Source: Streptococcus australis (GTDB taxonomy: Bacteria > Bacillota > Bacilli > Lactobacillales > Streptococcaceae). From it: DNA of 64,000 bases. The translations under genes and the position numbers were made by a program. The notes beneath the pieces were generated by a model. That model did not search any database and was not told where the DNA came from. It saw only the letters and a list, made by a program, of their open reading frames with translations. The stretch is taken from assembly GCF_015553625.1 (NCBI RefSeq), contig NZ_JADNGY010000001.1, forward strand, positions 178,159 to 242,158. The letters run 5' to 3'. This document shows, one piece after another, positions 26,551-36,879 of this stretch (positions are counted from its first letter, which is position 1; each line of letters begins with the position of its first letter).

Positions 26551-27246
26551 CTAGGAGAAGAGATGCTGGATAGTTGACAAGATGATGGGTAGGCTATAAA
26601 TGAAGTTCAGTCCGATATGAGCAAGGATAGGATAATACAAGGAGCCTGTCTTTTCATTCAGTAATCCAAACAGAAGAGAAGGGATCGTATAGATCAAAAA
26701 ACTCAAGACAGTAAAGGGATGCTGGAGGAATTGAAATCCGCTATAGATGAGGGCAGGCGCCCATACACTCGCATAGAAGGGCCATTTTTTAAAATAGGCT
26801 TGGACAAGCGCTCCACGGAAGACCAATTCTACTGTCATCGGTCGAATGATGACCACTAGGACAAAGAGGATGAGAGATCCTAAGGCTTCCAAGGTCACCG
26901 GAAAGGAGTGATAAATAGCTAGACGTCCTTTGGTAAAACCACTGAGAAAGTAGTCCAGCCAATAGATTGCACAACTAGTGAATATAGTAGCGTAGATAGC
27001 GGGGAGGAATTGTTTCTTCTTCGCCCACTGAAAAACGGTACGTGGACTATACTTCTTCACAAATGAAAAAACAAGCATCAGATAACCTGCTTCTAAAAAG
27101 AGAAGGGTCCAAAAATAGCTAAGGGCTTGGCCGACTTGGTTGCTGACTAGCTGGGCTAACTCGCGAAATTGCGGCCTCACCAAGATGTAAAAGACCAGCA
27201 ATAAAAGTGGATAAAAGAGCTTGGCCTTTGTCTTTAAAAATTTCAT
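26551..27246 (-). CDS. CPBP-family membrane protein (divergent active site)
   Basis: A 231-residue polytopic membrane protein with about six to seven helices. Its C-terminal half resembles the CPBP/Abi fold: VELVFRGALVQAYFK corresponds to the EExxxR motif but has Val-Glu instead of Glu-Glu; GFQFLQHPF corresponds loosely to motif 2; LAHIGLNFIYS matches the HxxxN motif. The loss of one glutamate may mean weak or absent protease activity. It is a single-gene unit between the rnpA promoter and the TDT transporter. Substrate is unknown. Confidence 0.78.
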   Translation of the reverse strand: MKFLKTKAKLFYPLLLLVFYILVRPQFRELAQLVSNQVGQALSYFWTLLFLEAGYLMLVFSFVKKYSPRTVFQWAKKKQFLPAIYATIFTSCAIYWLDYFLSGFTKGRLAIYHSFPVTLEALGSLILFVLVVIIRPMTVELVFRGALVQAYFKKWPFYASVWAPALIYSGFQFLQHPFTVLSFLIYTIPSLLFGLLNEKTGSLYYPILAHIGLNFIYSLPIILSTIQHLFS

Positions 27247-27323
27247 ACATTCCTTTCAAGGGATTAAAAATGATTTATTGCATCTTACCATAATCATTCC
27301 TAGGATTCAATTAGAAAGTAGAT

Positions 27324-27357
27324 AAAAAAGAGGTCGAGACAGCCGTCTCTAACCTCT
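27324..27357 (-). terminator. Terminator of the TDT transporter gene
   Basis: Minus strand GAGGT and GAGAC arms pair with GTCTC and ACCTC and are followed by six T. Confidence 0.9.
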
Positions 27358-27405
27358 AGTTTCTATTGGAATACCAGCTTATTGTAGCGATTATCAAGCT
27401 TTCTT

Positions 27406-28299
27406 CTACCCTTTTCTGTAAGTCGTAAAGCCCACTAGCACAGACACAAGAATGGCTAGGCAAAGAATGGTCTCTAGCCAGACAAGGGGCCTTAAAAGAG
27501 GACTTTGCAATAAGCCTTGGGCCATTTTCAGGGAAGTAGCTGTGATGACTGTAGGAAAGGTTAAGGCTGAAAAGGCTGGTTGAAACCCTTCTTTTATCAT
27601 TCTGGGCAGACGCGTTAAAACGAAGAAATAAAAACCTTGAGAGAGACCGATCATGATATATAAGAGCCAAACCGGCAGACTAGCTCCACCAAGACGAACG
27701 AGGGCCGCTAACAGAAGAGAAAAGGGCGCACAATAAATGCCTTCTTGCCCCAATAAGTGGCTCGGTAAAGGGGTAGTTTTCAATCCCTGATAGATTAGCG
27801 GGTAAAGAATCAAGGTTAAGACAAAGCCAAACCCGAGAGTCAGATAGGCCAACTCAACCACCCCTACCACTGGATAGGTCAAGGCTGCCACAGCAATCCC
27901 TACATAAAGGACGGTCCAACTAGGGGTGGCATTGGCTCTTGGTTTTGCAAAAATATGGGTCTTGGTAAAGTAGAAAATTAAGCTACAATCTAAAAGGAAA
28001 GCAGACCACCAAACTGTCTGGGCAAGTCCTCCAAATGTAGGAAACAGTCGTAGGAGATAAGTCGATAGAATCATCCCAGCCATGGGAAAGGTCGCCATTC
28101 CAGATAGAAGGGCTGGTTCTTGAAGTTCAATCTTCGTTTCTTGCCAGTAGATCAGATGGTGAAACAAAAAGAAAACCCATAGAATCAAACCCGTCAAACT
28201 GAAAAAATGGGCCAGAACTGGGAAGGTATCAGACAGAAGGTTTCCCGCTCCTGCTAAACCTAATAGACAACCTGAAAATGCTAAAGGAATCTTTTTCAT
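27406..28299 (-). CDS. TDT/TehA-family membrane transporter
   Basis: A 297-residue protein with about nine to ten membrane helices starting MKKIPLAFSGCLLGLAGAGN, the hallmark opening of the tellurite-resistance/dicarboxylate transporter (TDT, TehA-like) family. These are SLAC1-like anion channels or C4-dicarboxylate and sulfite exporters; the real substrate here is unknown. A TTG four codons upstream is in frame, but the ATG at 28297-28299 has GGAG at proper spacing. It stands alone, with terminators on both sides. Confidence 0.85.
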   Translation of the reverse strand: MKKIPLAFSGCLLGLAGAGNLLSDTFPVLAHFFSLTGLILWVFFLFHHLIYWQETKIELQEPALLSGMATFPMAGMILSTYLLRLFPTFGGLAQTVWWSAFLLDCSLIFYFTKTHIFAKPRANATPSWTVLYVGIAVAALTYPVVGVVELAYLTLGFGFVLTLILYPLIYQGLKTTPLPSHLLGQEGIYCAPFSLLLAALVRLGGASLPVWLLYIMIGLSQGFYFFVLTRLPRMIKEGFQPAFSALTFPTVITATSLKMAQGLLQSPLLRPLVWLETILCLAILVSVLVGFTTYRKG

Positions 28300-28358
28300 C
28301 TTGAGCTCCAATTATTTTATCGCTTTCAGTATAACATAAAATACCAGAAGGCATCATC

Positions 28359-28389
28359 AAAAAAAGAAGTAGATATAAAATCTCCTTCT
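28359..28389 (-). terminator. Terminator of the AhpD-like gene
   Basis: Minus strand AGAAGGAGAT-TTTAT-ATCTACTTCT with one mismatch, followed by seven T. Confidence 0.8.
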
Positions 28390-28443
28390 CATTTTCTTAT
28401 TTTTAAGCTTAGCTCCATCATTTCATGCACAAGCTTGGTTCTT

Positions 28444-28992
28444 TTACGCGTAGGGCTGCAATTCTGGATTGATAGGTGTATTGGCCAAGTTATTGGCATA
28501 GTTACAGAGACTAGCCAGACTCACACCTAGGACCACATCCAAAGCATTTTGGTGACTATAACCTGCTTCTAAAAATTCAGCTAAGGCCTCATCTCCAACG
28601 CGTCCCTTGGTATTGATCACTGCTAGGGTGAATTTAGCCAAGGTATCCAATTTCGGATCTGTTTCAATCGGAGTACGATTGCGCAGAGCTTGAAGAAGGT
28701 CGTCATTCATTTGGATCTGTTTGATCGAAAAAGCTGTATGCCCTGCCACACAGAAGGCACAACCGTTGGTCACCGCAGCAGTGATTTGGACAACTTCACG
28801 TTCAACTGGTGTCAAACTGTTGCGACGGTTAATCGCACCGACTGTACGATAGGCTTCTAGAGCTGTCGGCGCATTTGCTAAAAGACCGATGAGATTTGGA
28901 ATATAGCCGTTGTTATCTTTTTGAACAGTTTCAAGAACCTCTTTTACCTCTTCTGGCGCTGTCTCAACTGTATGAATCTGAAATGTTGTCAT
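28444..28992 (-). CDS. Carboxymuconolactone decarboxylase / AhpD-like protein
   Basis: A 182-residue all-helical protein with the AhpD-type redox motif NGCAFCVAGHTAFS (CxxC plus downstream His) and preceding LTPVEREVVQIT. Family members act as peroxidase-associated disulfide reductases; none of the decarboxylase catalytic context is evident. Full length for the family. It is likely a stand-alone oxidative-stress gene. The 196-base space to the SRRP export operon (28993-29188) shows no convincing terminator or promoter. Confidence 0.85.
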   Translation of the reverse strand: MTTFQIHTVETAPEEVKEVLETVQKDNNGYIPNLIGLLANAPTALEAYRTVGAINRRNSLTPVEREVVQITAAVTNGCAFCVAGHTAFSIKQIQMNDDLLQALRNRTPIETDPKLDTLAKFTLAVINTKGRVGDEALAEFLEAGYSHQNALDVVLGVSLASLCNYANNLANTPINPELQPYA

Positions 28993-29188
28993 AAATCTAC
29001 CTCTTTTTCTCTTGGTGGCACTTAGTCTATCATAGAATAGAAAGCTTGAAAAATATATATTTCATATACCTTCCATAAAAAATAGTTATCACCAAGAAGA
29101 AAAGATTCAGACCTATCGACCCCACTTCTGCTCCCGTTCAAAGCAACTGCTTCAAGAGAAAGGGCCTTCCTCTCATTCCCCTATCCTT

Positions 29189-29413
29189 CTATGCCCGAGC
29201 AAGTAGCAGATAGATTAACAAGACTAAAAAAAAGAGGACACTAACGATCAAGGTCGCTAGCTTCATCCCTCGACGGGCTAGCCAATAATTTGGCTTCCCT
29301 AAGTTACTGGTCGCATCTGTTGATAGTGATTGTTGTTGACGAGGTTGAAACATCACCAACAAGATTAGACTGATCGATAGAAGGAACATCAGCACAACAA
29401 ATAGCATTTCCAT
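29189..29413 (-). CDS. asp5: Accessory Sec protein Asp5 (SecG-like)
   Basis: A 74-residue protein with two membrane helices (about 3-20 and 52-72) joined by a polar loop with QPRQQQSLSTDATSNLG, the layout of SecG. It should form part of the accessory translocon with SecY2 and Asp4. The ATG at 29413 follows GGAGG five bases upstream; the longer reading to 29482 runs into asp4. It is the last gene of the accessory Sec operon. Confidence 0.87.
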   Translation of the reverse strand: MEMLFVVLMFLLSISLILLVMFQPRQQQSLSTDATSNLGKPNYWLARRGMKLATLIVSVLFFLVLLIYLLLARA

Positions 29414-29414
29414 C

Positions 29415-29603
29415 TTATCCTCCAAAAACTCGGAAAAGGGTGAGCAGTACCCCCAACAAGATAACGAGACCGATGACAACATTTAAGGTCAGGTTAACTT
29501 TTTCCGAGCGCGTTGCTTTTTCTTTTTCCGCGGATCGTCGCTTCAGAGCATTCATTCGTCCTTCTACTTCTTTATAGAACAAGTCCTTCTTCTGATCAGG
29601 CAT
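29415..29603 (-). CDS. asp4: Accessory Sec protein Asp4 (SecE-like)
   Basis: A 62-residue protein with a charged amphipathic N-terminal helix (KDLFYKEVEGRMNALKRRSA) and one C-terminal membrane helix (LTLNVVIGLVILLGVLLTLF), as in SecE. It is required with Asp5 and SecY2 for SRRP export in S. gordonii. The ATG at 29601-29603 overlaps the gtfB end by 8 bases. It lies directly before asp5. Confidence 0.86.
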   Translation of the reverse strand: MPDQKKDLFYKEVEGRMNALKRRSAEKEKATRSEKVNLTLNVVIGLVILLGVLLTLFRVFGG

Positions 29604-30951
29604 TTCTATCACCTATCCCTTCCTGGAATCTCGAACGGAACTCTTCCTGTTCGATCGCGTTAGACTGTGCAATTTGATTTGAAACTGCATGTCGATAGTT
29701 CTCTATTGATTGATAAATTTCTTTGATGCGTGCCACGAGTTCGTCTTTTGCTCCTTGCCTAAAGACATTTTCTTGAGCAAGATAAGGCGGGTCATGTAAG
29801 GTCTGTTCAAAGCCTAGAATCAGCTGTTGGTGCTCAAAGGCCTTACGAACAATTCCCTGTACCTCCCCAAAATGATTGATATCTAGATAGATACTGGATT
29901 GGTGAAGAAGCTCCTTGATCCGCTCCTGGCTAATATTCTGATACAAGACCAAATTGGGGTAGCGGACCAGAGACAGGAGCTTCGGAGACATTTCTGTCAC
30001 TGCCGCAACTCGGAAGGTCACATCCGGTAAGTGCTCTAGCAAATAAGGCAAGGCTTCAATCTGATCTGAATTTGTTAATACAAAAGCATCCTTGCGAACA
30101 TCATCTTTGATTACAAAATCATAGATATAGCCAAGAGGGGCAAAAAAGCCCTGCTGCTCTGGTGATACCAACTGTAGAGCACGGAGATAGGTCTCCCTTT
30201 GAGGGATGAAGATCTTCTTCGTCCGTATCTCTGGACTGTTTAGGATGAGTTGCATATTGCCTGGCAGACTATCCCGTAATGGCTCTTGCCAAACCAAGAC
30301 ATCCCGGCCTACCAGTCCCATTTTGCCGAGTTGCAAACTCAAAGCAAAAGACTGAGCCAGCGTATTGAAAATCACCTGATCTAAAGCAAATCCTCGGTAT
30401 TGGACATAAAAGACGTAGAAATCTAGTCGATTTTTAAAGATACGCATAGGCTCATGGTCCAGTGTCAAAAGCAGATCACCTGTTTGATGATTTTCTGTCA
30501 GGCGTTCTATTTCTTCTTCAAAGTAGGTGGTTAACAAAGGATTGCCCTGACCATCACAACTGGTTACCGCTATTTTGCGACCATACTGATCATAGCGATC
30601 CACTGTCCTTACTTGTCCCTCTTGATTGAACCACTCTACCCGCTCAACGATTCGCTTATGAGTCGCTCCTTGGTAATAGATACGCGCTTTTTCTTGGCCG
30701 TAATAGGAAATCCGGCCACCAGACGCATCTCCAGTAATTTCCCAAAAATCAGGGACTAAAACTTCGTTAAAGAAGCGCCCCCGTTTTTCGCCTGTCGGTC
30801 GACCTAAAAAGTAAAGAAAGGGCGACTCCACTCCATCGGGTAAAAAACCATTTGGTTCCAAGACGATTGTTGGATGCGTGTAACCTGCTCTTTGTAAAGA
30901 ATAGAGCAGATCTTGGCTTTCGCGCGAAAACCGATCAAACACATTAAGCAT
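29596..30951 (-). CDS. gtfB: GtfB, chaperone subunit of the SRRP O-GlcNAc transferase
   Basis: GtfB binds the Ser/Thr-rich acceptor and activates GtfA; the pair adds the first GlcNAc to SRRPs in the cytoplasm. The 451 residues begin MLNVFDRFSRESQDLLYSLQ, are GT-B-like and lack clear catalytic residues, as in the family. SPFLYFLG and LYQNISQERIKELLHQSSIY are typical. It overlaps gtfA by eight bases, implying equal synthesis of both subunits. Confidence 0.93.
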   Translation of the reverse strand: MLNVFDRFSRESQDLLYSLQRAGYTHPTIVLEPNGFLPDGVESPFLYFLGRPTGEKRGRFFNEVLVPDFWEITGDASGGRISYYGQEKARIYYQGATHKRIVERVEWFNQEGQVRTVDRYDQYGRKIAVTSCDGQGNPLLTTYFEEEIERLTENHQTGDLLLTLDHEPMRIFKNRLDFYVFYVQYRGFALDQVIFNTLAQSFALSLQLGKMGLVGRDVLVWQEPLRDSLPGNMQLILNSPEIRTKKIFIPQRETYLRALQLVSPEQQGFFAPLGYIYDFVIKDDVRKDAFVLTNSDQIEALPYLLEHLPDVTFRVAAVTEMSPKLLSLVRYPNLVLYQNISQERIKELLHQSSIYLDINHFGEVQGIVRKAFEHQQLILGFEQTLHDPPYLAQENVFRQGAKDELVARIKEIYQSIENYRHAVSNQIAQSNAIEQEEFRSRFQEGIGDRNA

Positions 30952-32449
30952 GGGTCACCTCCTCAATCAACTGAGACCAAGCTTTTTCAACCTTACTGGT
31001 TAGAAAATCTTCTGCACGCGCATAAGATGCTTGACGCATGGATGCCATCTTTTTGCTCTGGTATAACAAGCGGATCATTTCAGCGAAGGACCTCGCTATC
31101 CTGTCCACAACCTGATCTGGTTCAGTCGGAAGCAAGTAGCCATTCTCCCCATCTCTAACAAAGTTCTGATTGCCGTAGGGCACATCAAAGCCAATGATGG
31201 GAAGACCAGAACCAATCGCCTCCATCAAGGTGAGACCAAAGCCTTCACTGGTTGAAGCTGATAGATAGACTTCATAATCTTTGTAAATATCGGTCAAATC
31301 CATATGCCCTTTGAGCTGGATATAGTCCGTCGCTCCTAACTCTTCAATCAGCGACCGCAATTTCTCCTCCTCCCCACCTTTTCCATAAATATCAAAAGAG
31401 AGAGCTGGGAGAGCTTTTTTTGCTTCGACAACTGCTCGAACTAACCAGTCGATGTGTTTTTCTGTTGCCAGACGCGAAGCCGTCATCAAAGAAAAAGGTT
31501 TACGAGAGTCCTTTTGCAGTAGACTTGCAAGACTTCCTACCGGAATGGTGTAAATAGCAGGAGAATGCTGGGTATATTTTTCAAATTGCGCTGCCAAAAT
31601 TTCCTTTTGCCGATCTGTCGCGACAATAAAGAAGTCCACCTTATCCGCATTAGTAAATTGGTAATCGTAATAATTGTTCCACAAAATATATTGATCATCA
31701 GTACTGTTGACACTATAGTGCTCCGCATGGACCACGACTCCTAGACGAGCTTTTTGGGCCTCTTCAAAAATGGGTTGGCCGATGTCCGTCTCCCGATCCA
31801 AAATCACCAAATCTTGTTTGGTCAAGTTGAGGGTTTGCATGAAATAGCGAATCAATTCCTGCCGGCCCAGGAGATAACGATCTGGGAAACGGTAAATCTC
31901 CTGACCATCTGCCACCTGCATCCGATAGGCCACACTTCCGTCTTCATTGTAGAAACGCCGTTCAATCAAATGGGCTTGATTATTTTTGGGGATAAAGTAC
32001 TCTGTACAGTAGCGAGTATAGGAAAAATAATCTTTTCTGACTAGGATCCCTCCAGAAACATACTCACAGCGCTCTACATAGGGACTCTTTTCGTCCCGAA
32101 GATAGCAGGTCAAAAAACTGTCTTGGTCTTCGTAGAAATAGCGTTTCACCTTCCCTGTGGTCTCTTCTCGCGTTGGGCTCCCAGCGAACCCAGCCAGGAC
32201 TTGATCCACCGTATAAGTGGTTGGCGCAATTTTGATATCCGTAAAATGAGTGTAGAGCCATATGATTTCATGGTCTTTAAATCCAATATTCTCTGTTAAG
32301 TGTTGAATATTGTCTGCTAATATCATATCCATAAAAATAAATTTTGCAGGTTCTTGGATCTGTCTTAGCAATTTGGCCCGATAGGCTTGTGCATACTCGA
32401 CGCCACTACTGGCCCATCCAATCCCAAGATTGATATTGTATACTGTCAT
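30944..32449 (-). CDS. gtfA: GtfA, catalytic subunit of the SRRP O-GlcNAc transferase
   Basis: A GT4-family retaining glycosyltransferase using UDP-GlcNAc. It starts MTVYNINLGIGWASSGVEYA, the family N-terminus, with an add-on beta-meander domain (about 40-200) and the C-terminal Rossmann fold holding MTASRLATEKHIDWLVRA and the donor-binding YLSASTSEGFGLTLMEAIGS. The longer frame to 32479 begins in the secA2 terminal region; the ATG at 32449 has AGAGGA upstream. It follows secA2 by ten bases. Confidence 0.95.
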   Translation of the reverse strand: MTVYNINLGIGWASSGVEYAQAYRAKLLRQIQEPAKFIFMDMILADNIQHLTENIGFKDHEIIWLYTHFTDIKIAPTTYTVDQVLAGFAGSPTREETTGKVKRYFYEDQDSFLTCYLRDEKSPYVERCEYVSGGILVRKDYFSYTRYCTEYFIPKNNQAHLIERRFYNEDGSVAYRMQVADGQEIYRFPDRYLLGRQELIRYFMQTLNLTKQDLVILDRETDIGQPIFEEAQKARLGVVVHAEHYSVNSTDDQYILWNNYYDYQFTNADKVDFFIVATDRQKEILAAQFEKYTQHSPAIYTIPVGSLASLLQKDSRKPFSLMTASRLATEKHIDWLVRAVVEAKKALPALSFDIYGKGGEEEKLRSLIEELGATDYIQLKGHMDLTDIYKDYEVYLSASTSEGFGLTLMEAIGSGLPIIGFDVPYGNQNFVRDGENGYLLPTEPDQVVDRIARSFAEMIRLLYQSKKMASMRQASYARAEDFLTSKVEKAWSQLIEEVTHA

Positions 32450-32459
32450 AAATCCTCTT

Positions 32460-34835
32460 TTATGGGAAATACAGGACAATTTCCCCTTTTGTATTGATTT
32501 CTACTCGACTGAGTAAGAGATTGCGAACCATCTGCTCTTTTGCCAAAGCCTTCATCCGATCAAAAGATAAAGAGGCTTCTTGGAAAAATTCGACCAGTGG
32601 ATTCTTTTGACTGGCGTACTGACCAGACAAGGCCACACGTAATTGTTGCAAATAATCCACTTGTTCCACCCAATTTTCGTCAATAGCTTTTAAGAGCACC
32701 ATACGTTGAAACTGAGCAATTACCTCATCGGATTCCAGCCTTTGATATTTAGCAAGCAACTCCGAGCGGGCTAGCTCCCAGAGGAAATCCTCTTTTGCCT
32801 GCTTGGAAGGAATGGCTTGATGGATCTGAGCAGGATTAACCTGATAACTGATATGATCTAAAATATAGTGATAGAAGGCAATCGGGTCTTGATACTTTTT
32901 ATTTTTAGCCACTTGGGCAAACACTTCCCGAGCAATTTTCTCGATTAATCCATCCAAACGTCTGTCCAGCCTGATCAACCGATCCCGTTCCTTATAAACC
33001 AAATCGCGTTGAATGTTCATACTCTCTGCGAACTCCAAGGTCAAGTGACGACTAGCTTGCGCAGCACTTTCACTCACATCCTGAGCTTGAGCGACGATGC
33101 GATGGTATTTCCTCCGAGTTAGAGGTTTGGCTTTTCGAAGTCGATCCTCTACGTCGTAATCTTGATACCTATCTTGAATCCAGTTTGGCCCCCAGTGTTT
33201 GATTAAATCATCCTCCAGAGAGACAAAAAACTTGGTTTTTCCAGGATCTCCTTGACGTCCTGATCGTCCTCGAATCTGGAGATCTATCCGGCGATTCATC
33301 ATCCGCTCCGTCCCGACGACAACCAAACCACCTAAGGCAGCTACACCCTGCCCTAATTTGATATCTGTCCCCCGACCTGCCATCGAGGTCGCAACGGTCA
33401 CTGCACCTTTTTGCCCAGATTCAGCAATGATCTGTGCTTCACGAGAAGCCTTGTTAGCATTCAACAGATTATGGGGAATTCCTTCACGAAGGAGAAGGTT
33501 TGAATACAAGACAGACATCTCAACCGAGCCGGCAAAGATCAAAATCGGGTTTCCCTTTGCATGGACTTCTTTGATGTAGGCCATAGAAGCATAGACTTTT
33601 TCTGGCAAGGTCTGGTATATCTCATCTGGAAGATCCTGCCTAATCCGTTTTCGATTGGTTGGGATCTGAATCACTGACATGGCATAGGTCTCCAAAAATT
33701 CAGCTTCTGCAACCTTCCCGGTTCCCGTCATACCGCCAAGTTTTTGAAACATCTTGAATAAATTTTGGTAAGTAATCGAAGCCATGGCCCGTGTCTCTGG
33801 TGTCAATGAAAGTCCTTCCTTGGCTTCAAGAGCCTGATGCAGTCCCCCTTGAAGACGAGTCAATTCCATAAGACGCCCCGTTGCTTGATCCAAAAGGACA
33901 AGCTCCTGTTCTCCTTTTTTATTCGAACGGACGACATAGTCCTTGTCCCTTTTATAGTGTTGATGTGCTTGTAAAGCCAGACTAATATGGCGGACAAGAT
34001 CACGGTGCTCAGGATCATACAAATGCTGCAGGGATAGAAAAGCCTCGGCTGCTTTTACACCTTTTGGGGTCAACCACACCTGTTTCTTGTCCCCATCAGC
34101 CTTGTATTCTTCTCCTTCTTTGAAGGTTCGGATCAAGGTGTCTACAATCCCATATAGATTGGACTGCACACGAGGAGAGCCCGAAATCACTAAGGGTGTC
34201 TGAGCACTATCCAATAAGATAGAATCGATTTCATCTACAATCGCATAGTTCAAATTTGCCAGGAATTGGCCATCAAGTGAGGCGGTTAAATTTTCTGAAA
34301 GATAATCAAAGCCCAAGCTGCTATTGGTGGTATAAACAATGTCAGATTGATAGAGCGACCGCTTCTTAGCTGGGGAGAGTTCGCCCTCAGTATCTTGAAG
34401 TGGAACTCCGACTGTCAAACCTAGAAAACGATAAATCTTACCCATTTCTTCCGCATCACGAGTTGCCAGGTAAGTATTGGGGGTAATCACCATAACCCCC
34501 TTCCCTTCTATTGCATTCAGGTAGGCGGGCATGGTTGCCGTTAGGGTCTTTCCTTCCCCGGTTTCCATCTCTGCAATATTTCCTTGGTGGAGGACGATCG
34601 CTCCCATGACTTGAACATCGTAAGGAAACATCCCCAAGACTCTCTGAGAGACTTCTCTCACGACTGCATAAGCTTCTGCTAGCAAATCGTCTAGTGACTC
34701 TCCTTGTCGGAAACGACGGCGGAATTCCTCTGTCTTTTCTTGTAACTGCTGGTCTGTCAACTGGGACATCCGATCTTTCCAGCTATTCACCTCATTTAAG
34801 ATCTTTTTTATTTTTTTCAATTTTATAGAATCCAC
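32460..34835 (-). CDS. secA2: Accessory Sec motor ATPase SecA2
   Basis: A 791-residue SecA paralogue dedicated to SRRP export. It contains Walker [24 protein letters not shown]-type [35 protein letters not shown] and the helicase motif [17 protein letters not shown]. The C-terminal zinc-binding and SecB tail of SecA1 is absent, as is typical for SecA2. The start is GTG with GAGGA upstream. It lies between asp3 and gtfA. Confidence 0.97.
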   Translation of the reverse strand: MDSIKLKKIKKILNEVNSWKDRMSQLTDQQLQEKTEEFRRRFRQGESLDDLLAEAYAVVREVSQRVLGMFPYDVQVMGAIVLHQGNIAEMETGEGKTLTATMPAYLNAIEGKGVMVITPNTYLATRDAEEMGKIYRFLGLTVGVPLQDTEGELSPAKKRSLYQSDIVYTTNSSLGFDYLSENLTASLDGQFLANLNYAIVDEIDSILLDSAQTPLVISGSPRVQSNLYGIVDTLIRTFKEGEEYKADGDKKQVWLTPKGVKAAEAFLSLQHLYDPEHRDLVRHISLALQAHQHYKRDKDYVVRSNKKGEQELVLLDQATGRLMELTRLQGGLHQALEAKEGLSLTPETRAMASITYQNLFKMFQKLGGMTGTGKVAEAEFLETYAMSVIQIPTNRKRIRQDLPDEIYQTLPEKVYASMAYIKEVHAKGNPILIFAGSVEMSVLYSNLLLREGIPHNLLNANKASREAQIIAESGQKGAVTVATSMAGRGTDIKLGQGVAALGGLVVVGTERMMNRRIDLQIRGRSGRQGDPGKTKFFVSLEDDLIKHWGPNWIQDRYQDYDVEDRLRKAKPLTRRKYHRIVAQAQDVSESAAQASRHLTLEFAESMNIQRDLVYKERDRLIRLDRRLDGLIEKIAREVFAQVAKNKKYQDPIAFYHYILDHISYQVNPAQIHQAIPSKQAKEDFLWELARSELLAKYQRLESDEVIAQFQRMVLLKAIDENWVEQVDYLQQLRVALSGQYASQKNPLVEFFQEASLSFDRMKALAKEQMVRNLLLSRVEINTKGEIVLYFP

Positions 34836-34881
34836 TGGGTCCTCATTTACTATCCATCTGCTTGATCTATATCAGAACAAC

Positions 34882-35337
34882 TCATTGTTCAGACGAAATC
34901 GGTGAAATCGTGATATGGTGAAAGGTAAACTCTTGCATCCCTGCACTGAGGAGATGCACTTGGTAAGAATAGGCTTGCTCTGGATACACAAACTTAACTT
35001 GCCCTTCTGTACTGACCTGCCGGTCCACTATCTTGCCAAAACGATCCTGGCAAACAACTTCTAGCATAACCGTATGAGCAGGCCTAGAAGTCATCTGAAC
35101 TTCAACTATATAGGTCCGGCCTCTCTGTATAAGTGGCAGACTGGGTGCCATCCGATCCTCCCCATAGCTTGTGAGGGATTTCCAACTTTTTAAGACTTGA
35201 CCAGAAGGCATCAAAGGATTCGTAAATCGAATCTGATCTTCTGCTAATCTTTCTATCACAGACCCCCATAAATAATCAACTGAAGAGATCGGCCCCCAAT
35301 AAAGGAGACGATCTTTTTGCTTTCTCATCCTAATCAT
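34882..35337 (-). CDS. asp3: Accessory Sec protein Asp3
   Basis: Asp3 forms a cytoplasmic complex with Asp1 and Asp2 that couples SRRP glycan modification with export. The 151 residues (ISSVDYLWGSVIERL, NPLMPSGQVLKSWKS, LPLIQRGRTYIVEV) make a beta-rich, carbohydrate-binding-module-like fold. The ATG at 35337 overlaps the asp2 stop as ATGA, with GGAAG six bases upstream; the longer frame to 35391 is unlikely. Length matches S. gordonii Asp3. Confidence 0.92.
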   Translation of the reverse strand: MIRMRKQKDRLLYWGPISSVDYLWGSVIERLAEDQIRFTNPLMPSGQVLKSWKSLTSYGEDRMAPSLPLIQRGRTYIVEVQMTSRPAHTVMLEVVCQDRFGKIVDRQVSTEGQVKFVYPEQAYSYQVHLLSAGMQEFTFHHITISPISSEQ

Positions 35338-36878
35338 CCGCTTCTTCCAAAATCTCTTTCCATGATTTCTTTGTATTGGGTCAAGAACCACTCAATGATA
35401 GACTCCGTTGCATCATTGTGGCGACCCGGGCGACTTGAACTAATGATCCGAATAGGCTGGTGATAAAGAGCTTCTAAAATATCCGAATAAGCCTTCTGGT
35501 CGTAATCATCGTCTCTCATATAAGCCAAGGCTAAGAGGGTATCCTTTAACTCTGCCTGATGAAATCGATCCCAAAAACGCTTGTTCAAGGCCTCTATGCC
35601 TTCACTTGACACTCGACCAAGAAGCAATTGCATCATATCGAGCGAGGTTCCAAATTCATCTGGTCGTTTAAACTTCAGATTGGCAGCTACATCCCCAAGG
35701 TTGACAATCGGTTTCCCAACCAAGATCGCATGAGGTGAGTAAGAGGCTCCATAGTAGAGAGCTCCATAAGTGCCCATCGATAGACCTGAAAAGTTCAATT
35801 CTTTGGGACCAAATCCTAAGGATTGAAGATGGTGATCGATAAAATCCTGAATCTTCTTTTCCAACTCTGGAGAGCCTAGATAGAAGCATCCCCCCTCTAG
35901 ACGTGGATCCGAAAAGAGAATAAAGGGCGCTCCCATATTTTTCATCATGGCAAAGCCTTCAAAGCCCTCTGCAGGACGATAACCGGAGAAATAGACATTC
36001 AGAGGTGGCTTCAGGTCTCCTGGATGGAAATAAGCAAAAATTTCCTGACGCTTGCTGTCTCTGAGAGTCTGTGAACCAAGAGCAATTTCTCCAAAAGGAC
36101 CATGAGAGAAGCGCTTGTGCAAAGCACCGATTATGAGTCGCCCCTGGCCCTTCGCTTCTAGTGAAAAGGATAGGTAATAACGATCGGGCTCGTCAATTAA
36201 AACCGGCCTTTCCAAATCTGTTTCTGAATAGACAAGCTCCTTCACTAAAGATCCCAAGGTCCCACTCTGGAAAAATTGGACCCGCAACTGGATCTGGCAG
36301 TCTGGCGTTTTCTCGTACTCTAGCCATAGATCCGTAGGAATGACCCCATCATACGAATAGGTGTTGACCCACTGGGCTATGGGAGTATATTCTTCTCCAT
36401 ATGAACCCTCTAACTCCAAAAAGTGTTTCCCTCTGACCGTTTGACTGCCTGCAAAGTCAGCTCTAACTCGTAACTCTCTGACACTAAAGGCATCCCCATA
36501 CTGGCCGTCATAAAGGAAACGATGAAGTTGATAGAGAAAGGGAGCCTTATCGGAAAAATCCCAAGCCTTAGCCTGAACCAGTTGCATCAAATGATCCAGT
36601 TCTTCTGTAACTGACTCTTGATCATATACTTGATCATAGAAAACAGTGTAGGGCTGAAAGAGACTCAATTCTTCTTTGAAGCTCAATAACCTCTCAGGAT
36701 GATCCAGCACCAAGGCCTGGAACTCCTTAATACCTTGCTCCGCCATGTAGTCCTCTATCTGTAGAGGGGTTTGGATAGAAAAATAATGCCAGTTCAGACC
36801 TTCTGGAATTGTCACTTCTTCCTGCCAATTTGTAGGTCCAATTTGAAGAATATGGCCTGTTTCCAACTTCCTGTCCAT
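35334..36878 (-). CDS. asp2: Accessory Sec protein Asp2 (GlcNAc O-acetyltransferase-like)
   Basis: Asp2 O-acetylates GlcNAc on SRRPs during transport and is also needed for export. The 514 residues comprise an N-terminal beta-rich region and an alpha/beta-hydrolase-like C-terminal domain with the nucleophile motif NFSGLSMGTYGALYYG (GLSMG). YMRDDDYD and SSRPGRHND are candidate sources of the Asp and His of the Ser-Asp-His triad. It lies between asp1 (1 base gap) and asp3 (4-base overlap). Confidence 0.93.
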   Translation of the reverse strand: MDRKLETGHILQIGPTNWQEEVTIPEGLNWHYFSIQTPLQIEDYMAEQGIKEFQALVLDHPERLLSFKEELSLFQPYTVFYDQVYDQESVTEELDHLMQLVQAKAWDFSDKAPFLYQLHRFLYDGQYGDAFSVRELRVRADFAGSQTVRGKHFLELEGSYGEEYTPIAQWVNTYSYDGVIPTDLWLEYEKTPDCQIQLRVQFFQSGTLGSLVKELVYSETDLERPVLIDEPDRYYLSFSLEAKGQGRLIIGALHKRFSHGPFGEIALGSQTLRDSKRQEIFAYFHPGDLKPPLNVYFSGYRPAEGFEGFAMMKNMGAPFILFSDPRLEGGCFYLGSPELEKKIQDFIDHHLQSLGFGPKELNFSGLSMGTYGALYYGASYSPHAILVGKPIVNLGDVAANLKFKRPDEFGTSLDMMQLLLGRVSSEGIEALNKRFWDRFHQAELKDTLLALAYMRDDDYDQKAYSDILEALYHQPIRIISSSRPGRHNDATESIIEWFLTQYKEIMERDFGRSG

Positions 36879-36879
36879 C

